Source of the DNA: a virus
Direction: 5' to 3' (one strand)
Virus record (IMG/VR): IMGVR_UViG_3300003690_000081
Location: 11,983-34,702 of that record
Length of the DNA: 22,720 bases
Part shown: in pieces, positions 1 through 6,446 of the stretch
Position numbering within the stretch: the stretch's first letter is position 1
Layout: every line of letters starts with the position of its first letter
Notes under the pieces: generated by a model
What the model was told of the DNA's origin: nothing
The model's database searches: none
The model's input: only the letters and a program-made list of their open reading frames with translations
Translations under genes and position numbers: made by a program

Positions 1-90
1 GGATTTAAAACCCGTTCCACTCGTTTCAAGTTGAACAACCAGAACAAGCAAAGCAAGGCAATATCCAACGGTAGGGGAGGGGAGGGGTAA
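1..90 (+). CDS. Possible 3' end of a gene cut by the left edge
   Basis: Frame 1 is open from the window edge to a TAG-free TAA stop at 88-90, giving 29 residues that are rich in Arg, Lys, Asn and Gln and end in a Gly-rich tail. The Gly-rich end is produced by the G-runs at 74-87. A run this short can occur by chance, and nothing in it identifies a family. It is listed only because the edge may cut a real gene. Confidence 0.15.
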   Translation, partial: GFKTRSTRFKLNNQNKQSKAISNGRGGEG

Positions 91-108
91 GGTATATCTC
101 CTCGTAGC

Positions 109-123
109 TTTACATAATGTAAA
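109..123. repeat. Perfect inverted repeat (operator-like)
   Basis: TTTACAT and ATGTAAA form a perfect 7-bp inverted repeat around a single central A. It is flanked by CCTCGT at 100-105 and ACGAGG at 135-140, which could close a larger stem. A 15-bp palindrome of this kind fits a dimeric repressor site. With no run of T after it, it does not look like a terminator. No matching repressor gene is in the window. Confidence 0.35.
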
Positions 124-182
124 TTATCAGCATAACGAGGTAATTTAAAAAGGGGGTGAGGGGGGATGAGTTGTAACTGCCT

Positions 183-220
183 GTCGGGCATCCACCTACC
201 CGACGACAAAACAAGTTTTG
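183..220 (+). other. Two adjacent hairpins upstream of first gene
   Basis: The first hairpin pairs GTCGGG (183-188) with CCCGAC (199-204) around a 10-nt loop. The second pairs CAAAAC (207-212) with GTTTTG (215-220) around AA. They lie 66-103 nt ahead of the first start codon. They could be a leader structure, a terminator for an upstream unit (the second stem ends in GTTTTG, a weak U-run) or part of a packaging site. Confidence 0.35.
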
Positions 221-285
221 AACACGATTTCATTTCCCAAAAAACTTTGAAAATCTCGGAATATGGTTAGAAGGAACATTAAATT

Positions 286-990
286 ATGATTATGAATCTA
301 CTTACCAATTTCACAAGGAAACAGGCAATGGCTATTGAAATGATAGCTACACGCCCTGATATTAACTATGCAAAGATAGCGGACAAATTAGGAGTTTCGA
401 GGATGACAGTATCTACTTGGAAGCGGAATCCTTTATTCTGGAGTGCTGTTTATACTCGATATATGCAGTATATGGAGGGGAAACTTCCGAAGGTTATGGA
501 TGCGATGGTTAGGGAAGCGTGTGAAGGGAATGTTCAGGCAGCCAAGTTGGTTATGGAATCAGCAGGGAAGTTAATTAAGAGGGTTACACTTAGCGTGGAT
601 TCGCCTTTTGAGAAGTTCCTTAAAGCTGAGAGTATTGAGTTTAAGGATATAACGGATGGTGAGATTCAGGATGAGGATTTTGCACATTTACCAGTGAGGA
701 ATTCTACTAATGACCATCCTGTAAGGAGAATGAGGGCTGAGAAGAAGAAGATCAAGCAAAAGTTAAGCAATTACAAGGGTAAGACCAAGTATGCTACTGA
801 GCAAAGACAAAAGAGACAAAAGCAGAGGATTGTTTTGAGGAAAAGGGCTATTGATGTTGGTCTTAAACCTTTGATAAACAAAAAACCGACTAAGACTGAT
901 TATACAGCGTGGGTTAATAAGATTGTGGAGTTAGAGGAACAACGTGGGATTAAGTACGACAATAAAGATGTGGATTTATATATAAAATGA
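286..990 (+). CDS. HTH protein, probable terminase small subunit (phBC6A51-like)
   Basis: This protein probably recognises the packaging site and recruits the large terminase subunit. The N-terminal ~50 residues form a clear helix-turn-helix: the stretch from INYAKIADKLG to SRMTVSTWKRNP at about residues 26-48 matches HTH proteins of the phBC6A51/terminase-small type. A helical segment (to about residue 95) containing EGNVQAAKLVMESAGK is also typical of them. The C-terminal half is long and strongly basic (Lys/Arg-rich at about 140-190), consistent with DNA binding. The start has AAGGA at 271-275, 10 nt before the ATG; a second ATG two codons later is possible. The gene overlaps the next by ATGA. 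The large subunit lies 3.5 kb away on the opposite strand, which is unusual. An HTH regulator is the alternative. Confidence 0.6.
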   Translation: MIMNLLTNFTRKQAMAIEMIATRPDINYAKIADKLGVSRMTVSTWKRNPLFWSAVYTRYMQYMEGKLPKVMDAMVREACEGNVQAAKLVMESAGKLIKRVTLSVDSPFEKFLKAESIEFKDITDGEIQDEDFAHLPVRNSTNDHPVRRMRAEKKKIKQKLSNYKGKTKYATEQRQKRQKQRIVLRKRAIDVGLKPLINKKPTKTDYTAWVNKIVELEEQRGIKYDNKDVDLYIK

Positions 991-1313
991 GTGAGTTAGA
1001 TTTACTTATAGGAAGTAACATTAAGGTTATCATAGGTTTATTCTTTATAAATATGTTCAAAGATTTCATTTCGAGCATTGTGAGTGGTTTATTTATGTTT
1101 ATAGGGAAGGAGTTAAATGTAGATGATAATATTTTTATCTCAGGGCGACCTGCTCGTGTCATTAGGGTTGGCGTACTCAACACAGTTTTCTTTATGAGGG
1201 ATTCAAAGTGTAAGATGCGTGTTCCGAATGTTCAACTAAAGGAACTCACCATCGAAAAGGTATTACCTGAGAATGGTAAACCTTATATTAGGGAAAAGGA
1301 TTATTCTAAATAG
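987..1313 (+). CDS. Miniature MscS-like mechanosensitive channel domain protein
   Basis: The 108-residue product resembles only the core of small-conductance mechanosensitive channels (MscS): the pore-lining third helix plus the first beta domain. Residues ~7-22 are hydrophobic. Residues 24-40 (FKDFISSIVSGLFMFIG) match the TM3 region. Residues ~41-86 give the beta-domain pattern of 'V-D-D-x-I-x-I', 'G-R-x-A-R-V-I-x-V-G' and RVPNVQL (78-84), which corresponds to the conserved VPN motif of MscS. Full MscS proteins are near 280 residues, so most of the cytoplasmic vestibule and the first helices are absent. The ATG overlaps the upstream stop (ATGA), suggesting translational coupling. A role in membrane permeability, lysis timing or osmotic protection is inference; another small membrane protein with a chance resemblance is the alternative. 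Confidence 0.55.
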   Translation: MSELDLLIGSNIKVIIGLFFINMFKDFISSIVSGLFMFIGKELNVDDNIFISGRPARVIRVGVLNTVFFMRDSKCKMRVPNVQLKELTIEKVLPENGKPYIREKDYSK

Positions 1314-1315
1314 GA

Positions 1316-1355
1316 TGAACATCTTTATTTCTTAAACCTACATTTCTTGAACATC
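1316..1355. repeat. 8-bp direct repeat TGAACATC, 32-bp period
   Basis: TGAACATC occurs at 1316-1323 and 1348-1355, three helical turns apart, in the spacer before the next gene. The surrounding TTCTT(A/G)AAC context is partly shared. This spacing suits a pair of protein-binding sites on one DNA face, but an 8-bp repeat can also be chance. Confidence 0.2.
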
Positions 1356-1403
1356 CTCCTCGACAAAAAAGACTTGCGAGACACTTTTGAGGGTATTATC
1401 TTA

Positions 1404-1425
1404 ATTAACCAACAGAAAGGTTAAT
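1404..1425 (+). promoter_or_regulatory. Hairpin covering a ribosome binding site
   Basis: ATTAACC (1404-1410) pairs perfectly with GGTTAAT (1419-1425) around an 8-nt loop. The right arm includes the GG of the Shine-Dalgarno AAAGG (1416-1420) that serves the ATG at 1429. A folded leader would hide this site, so expression of the downstream gene may be controlled by RNA structure or by a protein binding here. Confidence 0.4.
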
Positions 1426-1428
1426 AGA

Positions 1429-1707
1429 ATGTTTAAGAAAAGTGATATTAAGGTAGGGGATAAGGTGTTATTGGGTAATAAACCCTATGGCATAACAACC
1501 TACCAGAGAGCAATGGAACGATTCTCCATAAATTACCCCTCCAAGACAAATCCATTTAAAATAAACTATCAGAAGGTTACTTCGGTTAGACCTCTGACTT
1601 GCAGGGCTGTATTAAAAAATAAGAAAGATGTCCACTATCCTAAGAGTTGGTTATATGATCAATTCTATATGAAGTGGGTGTCTGAGATAGAAAGGAAAGA
1701 ACAATGA
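1429..1707 (+). CDS. Small protein of unknown function (92 aa)
   Basis: I do not recognise this protein. It is basic and begins with a segment (DIKVGDKVLLGNKPYG, about residues 6-21) that resembles the start of small beta-barrel or SH3-like folds, where a 'V-G-D-x-V' turn is common. The rest is rich in Lys, Tyr and Trp with no catalytic signature. The ATG has AAAGG at 1416-1420, held in a hairpin. The last 4 nt overlap the next gene (ATGA), so the two are probably co-translated. Its place in the left + strand block beside the HTH and MscS-like genes suggests an accessory phage gene. Confidence 0.6.
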   Translation: MFKKSDIKVGDKVLLGNKPYGITTYQRAMERFSINYPSKTNPFKINYQKVTSVRPLTCRAVLKNKKDVHYPKSWLYDQFYMKWVSEIERKEQ

Positions 1708-1961
1708 AAAAAAGAGAAATGGAAATATCTATATTTAGATTTATATCTGAATTTAGACGACAAATAAGTATATCAGGAAGTGTTATGCACCATTGCGATA
1801 TTTCTTGGAAAGAAGTTTTTTGGGATTCGTTAAAAATGAGATTAAAAGAAATTCCAAATCAAAGGTGGTTAATAAGAGAAATGAATGAAATAGATAAATT
1901 TCTTGAACTGGATGAAGTTAAAGAACTAACAGATGGATATAAAATTCACGATTTAATTTAA
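1704..1961 (+). CDS. Small protein of unknown function (85 aa)
   Basis: Not recognised. It is a mixed-charge, mostly helical protein with several aromatic residues (ISIFRFISEF near the N terminus) and an acidic C-terminal half; I see no membrane span and no metal-binding set beyond a single HHC (about residues 29-31). The ATG overlaps the stop of the previous gene (ATGA) and has AAGGAAAGAA just upstream, so it is probably translated. Its stop overlaps by 4 nt the stop of the convergent minor-head gene. Codon bias toward A/T endings fits the neighbours. Confidence 0.55.
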   Translation: MKKREMEISIFRFISEFRRQISISGSVMHHCDISWKEVFWDSLKMRLKEIPNQRWLIREMNEIDKFLELDEVKELTDGYKIHDLI

Positions 1962-2485
1962 TCCCTAAGGATAGTATCATCTATATCCATACCTTCTGGA
2001 ACTAATACGCAGTAGCAGTTTCCTCTGCAAACAGACCAACCTGAACCGGGCATACCTCTGGATTCCCAACCGCCCCAAGTATCCACCACTCCTGCTCTGC
2101 CAAGACAATCTTCGCATATTTTATGTCCACTAACATTAACCCACTTAAATTGTTCTACGCGATCCCCATAAACCGCAAGTTGTCCGAGCCGACTGCTTTG
2201 CATAATTCCGAGTACGATTGCTCGTCTAACTGAATTACGCAGTTCTCCGAATATTCGCCCACTGGTCTGTAAATCTCTTGAAAGTATTCCTGCGATTGCG
2301 TTGTCTGTTGCTCCTGCTGCTCGTAATACTGCAACTTCTTGGTTAATTCTATTAACAAACTGATTAATATCATATCCGAGTCCAAGTAAGAGCCAAAGAA
2401 GGAGATTCTCATCTTCTTCTGTCGCTTCTTCCTCAAATTGGTTAAGAGTTTCTTCAAGTTCTTCATCTGTTATTTCTATTGGCAT
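1958..2485 (-). CDS. MuF-like phage minor head protein
   Basis: Minor head (MuF-type) proteins act in head assembly or are ejected with DNA, and their genes usually follow the portal gene, as here. The C-terminal third carries the family-type cysteine pattern: HKICEDC (C124, C127), then Trp/Gly-rich residues with GMPGSG (144-149), then C153, C157 and C159 ahead of VLVP. The N-terminal 30 residues are very acidic (EEEATEEDE), followed by a helical region. At 175 residues it is shorter than many MuF proteins, so it may be a reduced form. It starts at ATG with a 1-nt TAATG overlap to the preceding gene and is last in the minus-strand operon. Confidence 0.65.
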   Translation of the reverse strand: MPIEITDEELEETLNQFEEEATEEDENLLLWLLLGLGYDINQFVNRINQEVAVLRAAGATDNAIAGILSRDLQTSGRIFGELRNSVRRAIVLGIMQSSRLGQLAVYGDRVEQFKWVNVSGHKICEDCLGRAGVVDTWGGWESRGMPGSGWSVCRGNCYCVLVPEGMDIDDTILRD

Positions 2486-2991
2486 TATTTATGAAATGCC
2501 TTTAACCTTTCCTTAAAATACTTGTCAAAAATAATTTTTTTCTTTTTTCTTATAAATCTTTCAGGGAATCCGAACCATTGTCGTTGTGGAATCTTCGCAC
2601 CTGCGAAATTAAATTGTTTTCCTCCGATTATAGGTCTGTTTTTTGTAGTAAAACCCTGATTATGATAAACTCCGTATGGAATCCCTGTTGAGGGGCTTCT
2701 TCCTCCCATCATTCTAACAGAATTAGCATCTACGATAGTTTTCCGCATTGAACCAGTGTCTATAAGTGGTCTTGATCCTTTTCTGCCTTTTAACTTCCTT
2801 GCTTCCACTGATTGTTTATTACTTGAAAGAGGAGCAAAGGGTTTTCCGTAAATGTCATAACTTTTATCTAAACCGCCTTGTATTCTTTCGTTTGTGGCTC
2901 TGGCATATCTTTCTATTACATGACCTATAATATGAGGTAAATGATTTGCCAACTTTAAAGCGTTGTATGATATTTTAATGTCTTTAATCAA
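2485..2991 (-). CDS. Phage virion morphogenesis protein (Mu gpG-like)
   Basis: This family helps complete the head-tail junction. The diagnostic pieces are visible: RPLIDTGSMRKTI (residues ~74-86 from this start), IPYGVYHNQG (~104-113) and KIPQRQWFGFPE (~133-144), matching the family's 'PL-x-x-T-G-x-L-x-x-S-I ... Y-x-x-x-H-x-x-G ... I-P-x-R-x-F-x-G' pattern. A basic C-terminal tail follows. I chose the TTG at 2991 because GGAG (3002-2999) lies 7 nt upstream. The longer reading from the TTG at 3006 has AGGAG only 1 nt away, so it is less likely but possible. The gene overlaps its upstream neighbour by 8 nt and its downstream neighbour by 1 nt. Confidence 0.75.
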   Translation of the reverse strand: MIKDIKISYNALKLANHLPHIIGHVIERYARATNERIQGGLDKSYDIYGKPFAPLSSNKQSVEARKLKGRKGSRPLIDTGSMRKTIVDANSVRMMGGRSPSTGIPYGVYHNQGFTTKNRPIIGGKQFNFAGAKIPQRQWFGFPERFIRKKKKIIFDKYFKERLKAFHK

Positions 2992-3220
2992 GTAATTTCT
3001 CCGCAAACTCCTTTCCTTGCCTTCTTGCTCTTACTATTTCTGGTATAAACTTTAATAACATCCTTTCTGTAAAATCTTCTGCATACACTTCAGGACTGGC
3101 GAGTATTTCTTCGATATTCACCTTAGTGTCAAGCTCTATTGCATCTGTTTTATCTCTATACGCTTTCAGTTGCCTGACGAGGGCGACTAAAGATGCTTCG
3201 TGGTTTTTCTTGTGTGACAT
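2984..3220 (-). CDS. Small protein of unknown function in portal operon (78 aa)
   Basis: Not recognised. It is charged and largely helical, with Lys/His at the start (MSHKKNHEAS) and an amphipathic middle; it has no membrane span and no motif. AGAGGT (3235-3230 on the minus strand) precedes the ATG by about 10 nt. It overlaps the 3' end of the portal gene by 65 nt and the morphogenesis gene by 8 nt, which is tight but fits the packed style of this operon. Its slot between portal and gpG-like genes suggests a small head or connector-assembly factor. Confidence 0.55.
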   Translation of the reverse strand: MSHKKNHEASLVALVRQLKAYRDKTDAIELDTKVNIEEILASPEVYAEDFTERMLLKFIPEIVRARRQGKEFAEKLLD

Positions 3221-4475
3221 TTGCAGTATTTACCTCTTTATTCTTTATTATAATTTTTTCTGATTCTTTTATAGTTAAATCTTTGTTGATTTCATTAAGC
3301 AACTTAGATTCTGTCGTGAGATTATGTATAAGTCTGTATTCATTCCATTGGATTTGGTCTTGAACAGTCTGTGGATATTCAGGTTCTATGAAATTAACGC
3401 TGAACTTAGTTCCTGTATCCACGCCATTGGATTTAGCAATAGCACTTTCAACTCTAAAAAAATCTTCCTCATATTTAGCCCAAAGGTCTAAATCATCCTT
3501 ATAATCCTCACTTCTTTCCAAATCTTTGATCATTAAACTGATCCCTGACGGCATTTCACCACCTTGTTCAGCCCAATGAATCCATAAATGATTATTTTGA
3601 GCAACAAGCTCAACTTGAAACTTGATTGCTTGTATAGTTGCATTAATATCACCTTTAGGTGCTTCAATTCCGAAACTACCACCTTCAGGTATTGAAATAA
3701 TAACATCTGAACCTGCTCTGGTTATAGGTTTATCTGCATCCAACCCACTTGCCCATGCCTGACCGAACATTTGATAGCGAAGTCCAAGTGCAAGTTCAGT
3801 AAGGGATATATTTGTATGTTCATTAACTTCTACTATATCTGAAGCACCTTCAACAAAATGAGAATCTATCTGTTCTTCCCTATGAGTGAAAACAAAAGGT
3901 AAAACTCCATATCCGTGTTGGGCATCAATTTCAATCTTCCCGTCTTCATCATATTGTTTATAAACTTGGTCATCCCAATAGGCATATTTAAGTTTTGTTG
4001 CATCTGATACATCATGTACTGGCAATAAAATTGGATAAATAATCGAAGCAGGTCTAAATGGGTCAGTATCGAAGTAAGCATCATAAAAATAAATAGGTTT
4101 ACTCCTTAAACCTTCATCTGTCCATATAATTTGATTTGCTATGCTACCAACCAATCTTGTCATTCTTTCTATATGCTTCATATCACAAGGCTTAGACATT
4201 GTTAATTGCTTGTAAGCATTATTTGTGTTTCTATCAGCACCAATAGTATAGATCCTTGACATTCTATTAATAAACCTACGGGTAAAGTTCACAGTATAAA
4301 TTGGCACTTCTTTAAAAGCATCAGCATTAAAATATGGAGTAATATATTTAGCCGTATTATTTCTACCACCTTGATAATAATCTAATAATTTACGGACTTC
4401 TTTACGCCTTGCTTTTGAGTTCTGCAATTTTGATTCTTTAATTGATTCTTGGATTAAATAATCACTATGTATCAT
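3156..4475 (-). CDS. Phage portal protein
   Basis: The portal forms the dodecameric ring at one capsid vertex through which DNA enters and leaves. The gene follows terminase large with an ATGA overlap, the classic order, and the size (439 aa) is in the family's range. The N terminus (SKARRKEVRKLLDYYQGG) and the following KEVPIYTVNFTRRFINRMSRIY (about residues 55-76) look like the 'Y-Y-x-G ... N-x-x-x-x-I-V-x-x-x-A' start of siphophage portals. A helix-rich region at about 280-400 that includes SGISLMIKDLERSEDYKDD matches the portal stem and wing, where 'S-G-x-A-L' is common. A GAGG site lies about 12 nt before the start. Identification rests on context and these patterns. Confidence 0.8.
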   Translation of the reverse strand: MIHSDYLIQESIKESKLQNSKARRKEVRKLLDYYQGGRNNTAKYITPYFNADAFKEVPIYTVNFTRRFINRMSRIYTIGADRNTNNAYKQLTMSKPCDMKHIERMTRLVGSIANQIIWTDEGLRSKPIYFYDAYFDTDPFRPASIIYPILLPVHDVSDATKLKYAYWDDQVYKQYDEDGKIEIDAQHGYGVLPFVFTHREEQIDSHFVEGASDIVEVNEHTNISLTELALGLRYQMFGQAWASGLDADKPITRAGSDVIISIPEGGSFGIEAPKGDINATIQAIKFQVELVAQNNHLWIHWAEQGGEMPSGISLMIKDLERSEDYKDDLDLWAKYEEDFFRVESAIAKSNGVDTGTKFSVNFIEPEYPQTVQDQIQWNEYRLIHNLTTESKLLNEINKDLTIKESEKIIIKNKEVNTANVTQEKPRSIFSRPRQATESV

Positions 4476-5794
4476 CTTTTAATAAACCTCAATTCTCTAT
4501 TTTTTATTGGGAAACGATTTAAAAAGAAATAACGGAAAGCATCGCAACCGTGATCGTGATAACCATCTTTTACAGGGTCTAACTTTAATTCTCTGCCCTC
4601 TTTTGGTTCTGGATAGCGATAATTTTCTAAATCTTCCATTATTCCTTTGCATTTATTGCTAATGTGTAAAAATCTTTGTCCTTCTGCGTTTTCTATAAAA
4701 CTTCGGCAGTGTGAGATGCCTTCTGATACTTTTCTTGATAATCTATCTCTTACAGTCTTAATATGGATGCCTTGCCTTCTGAATATTTCAATATCGCCCA
4801 ATCCTGTCTGTCCACTTACTTGGAATCCAGCCGGGTCGCCAAAATAAGAAACTACCCTGTAAGGTTTATTCTTAATTCGGTTGGCAAGTTCATCTGTCTT
4901 TACATCTGGCTCGTGGATTATCTCATCTACTATTTTTGTATGCCACAGACCCTCTACCAAGTAATTCTGCATCCATAATACTCCCGGCATCCTATATCCG
5001 AAGTCTATTGAACAATAAGTTGGTAATTGGGGATCATATCTAAAATCACCCCCATCAAGTTGCCTATCAAAAGGATAAACACGACCAGCAAAAGAAGTAA
5101 ACATAGCACCATATTCTTGGTCAAAGATTTCCCTTGCCATATTTCTTTTAGCTTCCAGAAGGTCAGGATCATTGATACCAAAAGGGTAAGCATAATGGTT
5201 TTCCCAACTTGGGGAATTAAATGAAGTCCAATAATCATCTTTTTGACCCAATAGAAATAAATCATAAACCCAATTATACCCTTGTGGTGTTGTTATAAAC
5301 AATGCCTTACCTTTTTTATCAGACAGGGTAGGTCTTAGATACATTTCCCAAGTTTTCTTTTTGATTTTGGCAGCTTCATCTAAAATAAGATAGTCCAAAC
5401 CTTCACCTACTAAGGTTTCAGGTTTATCTGCCGATTTTCCTACAATCGTTGAACCCCACTCGAACTCAATGTATTGTTCTTTGTAGGATGCTCTACGATA
5501 ACCAAATTTCTTTTTAATAATCAAGGCATCCCATATTTCTCTGAATACTTTTTCAGAACCATCGTATGTTGGTGCAACACACCAGACACGCTTGTTCTTT
5601 TGGGTCAGTACGCATTGTGCTTCAACGGAAGCTGCCACTGATTTGCCCCATCTTCGCCCACAAATTGCTGTTGTGAACCGCACATCAGGATTTTCAGGGA
5701 AGTGTAATCTTTCCTGACCCTTATGAGGTTTATACCCAATGAAGTCAAACCATTTTCTCTTGTAATCAAGGGTTTTATCTATTTTTTCGACCAT
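4472..5794 (-). CDS. terL: Terminase large subunit (packaging ATPase and nuclease)
   Basis: TerL pumps DNA into the procapsid and cuts the concatemer. The ATPase half shows a Walker A motif GRRWGKS (residues 46-52), a Walker B LDYLILDE (133-140) and the coupling motif TTP (168-170). The nuclease half has the RNase H-like acidic residues: D264 in CSIDFGYR, D320 in YFGDPAG and a C-terminal DHGCDAFRY (D414, D418). The length of 440 aa is complete for the family. GGGAG lies 5-6 nt ahead of the ATG. It is the first gene of the minus-strand operon and is transcribed away from the scaffold and capsid genes, so the divergent spacer at 5795-5915 must hold its promoter. Confidence 0.95.
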   Translation of the reverse strand: MVEKIDKTLDYKRKWFDFIGYKPHKGQERLHFPENPDVRFTTAICGRRWGKSVAASVEAQCVLTQKNKRVWCVAPTYDGSEKVFREIWDALIIKKKFGYRRASYKEQYIEFEWGSTIVGKSADKPETLVGEGLDYLILDEAAKIKKKTWEMYLRPTLSDKKGKALFITTPQGYNWVYDLFLLGQKDDYWTSFNSPSWENHYAYPFGINDPDLLEAKRNMAREIFDQEYGAMFTSFAGRVYPFDRQLDGGDFRYDPQLPTYCSIDFGYRMPGVLWMQNYLVEGLWHTKIVDEIIHEPDVKTDELANRIKNKPYRVVSYFGDPAGFQVSGQTGLGDIEIFRRQGIHIKTVRDRLSRKVSEGISHCRSFIENAEGQRFLHISNKCKGIMEDLENYRYPEPKEGRELKLDPVKDGYHDHGCDAFRYFFLNRFPIKNRELRFIKR

Positions 5795-5915
5795 AAACCA
5801 CTCCCAATTTAATAATTATTTTTCCTTATACCCCCAATATATTGTGGTGATTTAATAAATAAGTGTTAATATACCACCAGATATAGTAATAATATTTAAC
5901 TCATACGGAGGTAAA
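5795..5915. promoter_or_regulatory. Divergent AT-rich spacer with promoters and imperfect inverted repeat
   Basis: This is the only gap between the leftward terminase operon and the rightward capsid operon, so promoters for both should lie here. An imperfect inverted repeat is visible: TATAT-TG-TGGTG (5838-5849) against CACCA-G-ATATA (5875-5885), centred on the spacer. Such a site could be an operator controlling both directions. TATA-like tracts (TAGTAATAAT at about 5884-5893) could be -10 elements, but I cannot assign -35/-10 pairs with confidence. GGAGG at 5907-5911 is the ribosome site of the scaffold gene. Confidence 0.45.
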
Positions 5916-6446
5916 ATGGAAACAGCAACTCAGGAAGTTGAAAAACCTGCCGACAGTACAGTCGAAAAAAACATCGACACTAAAGTCGAAAATAAAAATG
6001 AACAAGTTCCTTATTATCGTTTTAAAGAAATAAACGAAAAATATAAAGTAGCTACCGATGAACTTTTAAAGTTCAAGAGTGAACAAGAGGAAGCCCGACT
6101 GAAAAAACTGGAAGAAGATGGTGATCTAAAAGCTATTATTGATGAAAAAGACAAACAGATCGCGGCTTTAAGTTCTAAAGCTACTGAATGGGATACCTAT
6201 CAATCTGACCGCAGAGATGTGTTATTATCGAAATTATCAGATGATGACAAAAAGGTTTTGGAAAATGCTAAACTTGAATTAATTGAGCATTTTGTTTCAA
6301 AACAAGATAAAAATATAAAACCCAATATTGGAACTATTCCCGGCACGACTAAAAATGTAATCCTTTCCAAAGATTGGACTACGATGGATGACGGAGAAAA
6401 AAGAAAAAATTGGGGCGATATTTTAAAAAGTTATAAAAAAAATTAA
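5916..6446 (+). CDS. Capsid scaffolding protein
   Basis: Scaffold proteins guide procapsid assembly and then leave or are cut away. The product is 176 aa, highly charged and helical. It contains VPYYRFKEINEKYK (about residues 32-45), the 'I/V-P-x-x-R-F-x-E-x-N-x-K' segment typical of siphophage scaffolds, followed by a coiled coil of Glu/Lys-rich heptads (about 48-90) and a basic C-terminal tail (KRKNWGDILKSYKKN), which in this class contacts the capsid protein. It directly precedes the major capsid gene. GGAGG lies 4 nt before the ATG. No prohead protease gene accompanies it in this window. Confidence 0.85.
   Translation: METATQEVEKPADSTVEKNIDTKVENKNEQVPYYRFKEINEKYKVATDELLKFKSEQEEARLKKLEEDGDLKAIIDEKDKQIAALSSKATEWDTYQSDRRDVLLSKLSDDDKKVLENAKLELIEHFVSKQDKNIKPNIGTIPGTTKNVILSKDWTTMDDGEKRKNWGDILKSYKKN

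Larger units (their letters stand above)
1..285. other. Non-coding leader with G-rich runs and inverted repeats
   Basis: No convincing gene is visible here. The only open stretch is a 29-codon reading frame entering from the left edge and stopping at 88-90 (+), which could be the tail of a cut gene. The region holds G-tracts at 74-77, 79-82, 84-87, 152-156 and 160-165. It also holds a perfect 7-bp inverted repeat TTTACAT/ATGTAAA (109-115 and 117-123), nested inside CCTCGT/ACGAGG arms (100-105 and 135-140). A GTCGGG/CCCGAC hairpin (183-188/199-204) and a CAAAAC/GTTTTG hairpin (207-212/215-220) follow. Its position just ahead of a terminase-small-like gene makes a packaging site, promoter or operator region plausible, but none is proven. 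Confidence 0.5.

Noticed and set aside
1-60. Possible tRNA end at the left edge
   Set aside because: The reverse complement has a T-arm-like GGGTTTTAAATCC but lacks the TTC consensus and no acceptor or anticodon stem can be built from the bases present.
950-1183. Minus-strand frame of 77 codons
   Set aside because: It lies antisense to the MscS-like gene, has no ribosome site and encodes no recognisable protein; it is a shadow of the + strand frame.
2155-2466. Minus-strand frame of 103 codons inside the MuF-like gene
   Set aside because: Same-strand alternate frame fully within a well-supported gene; its Leu/Lys/Gln-rich product looks like a frame shadow.
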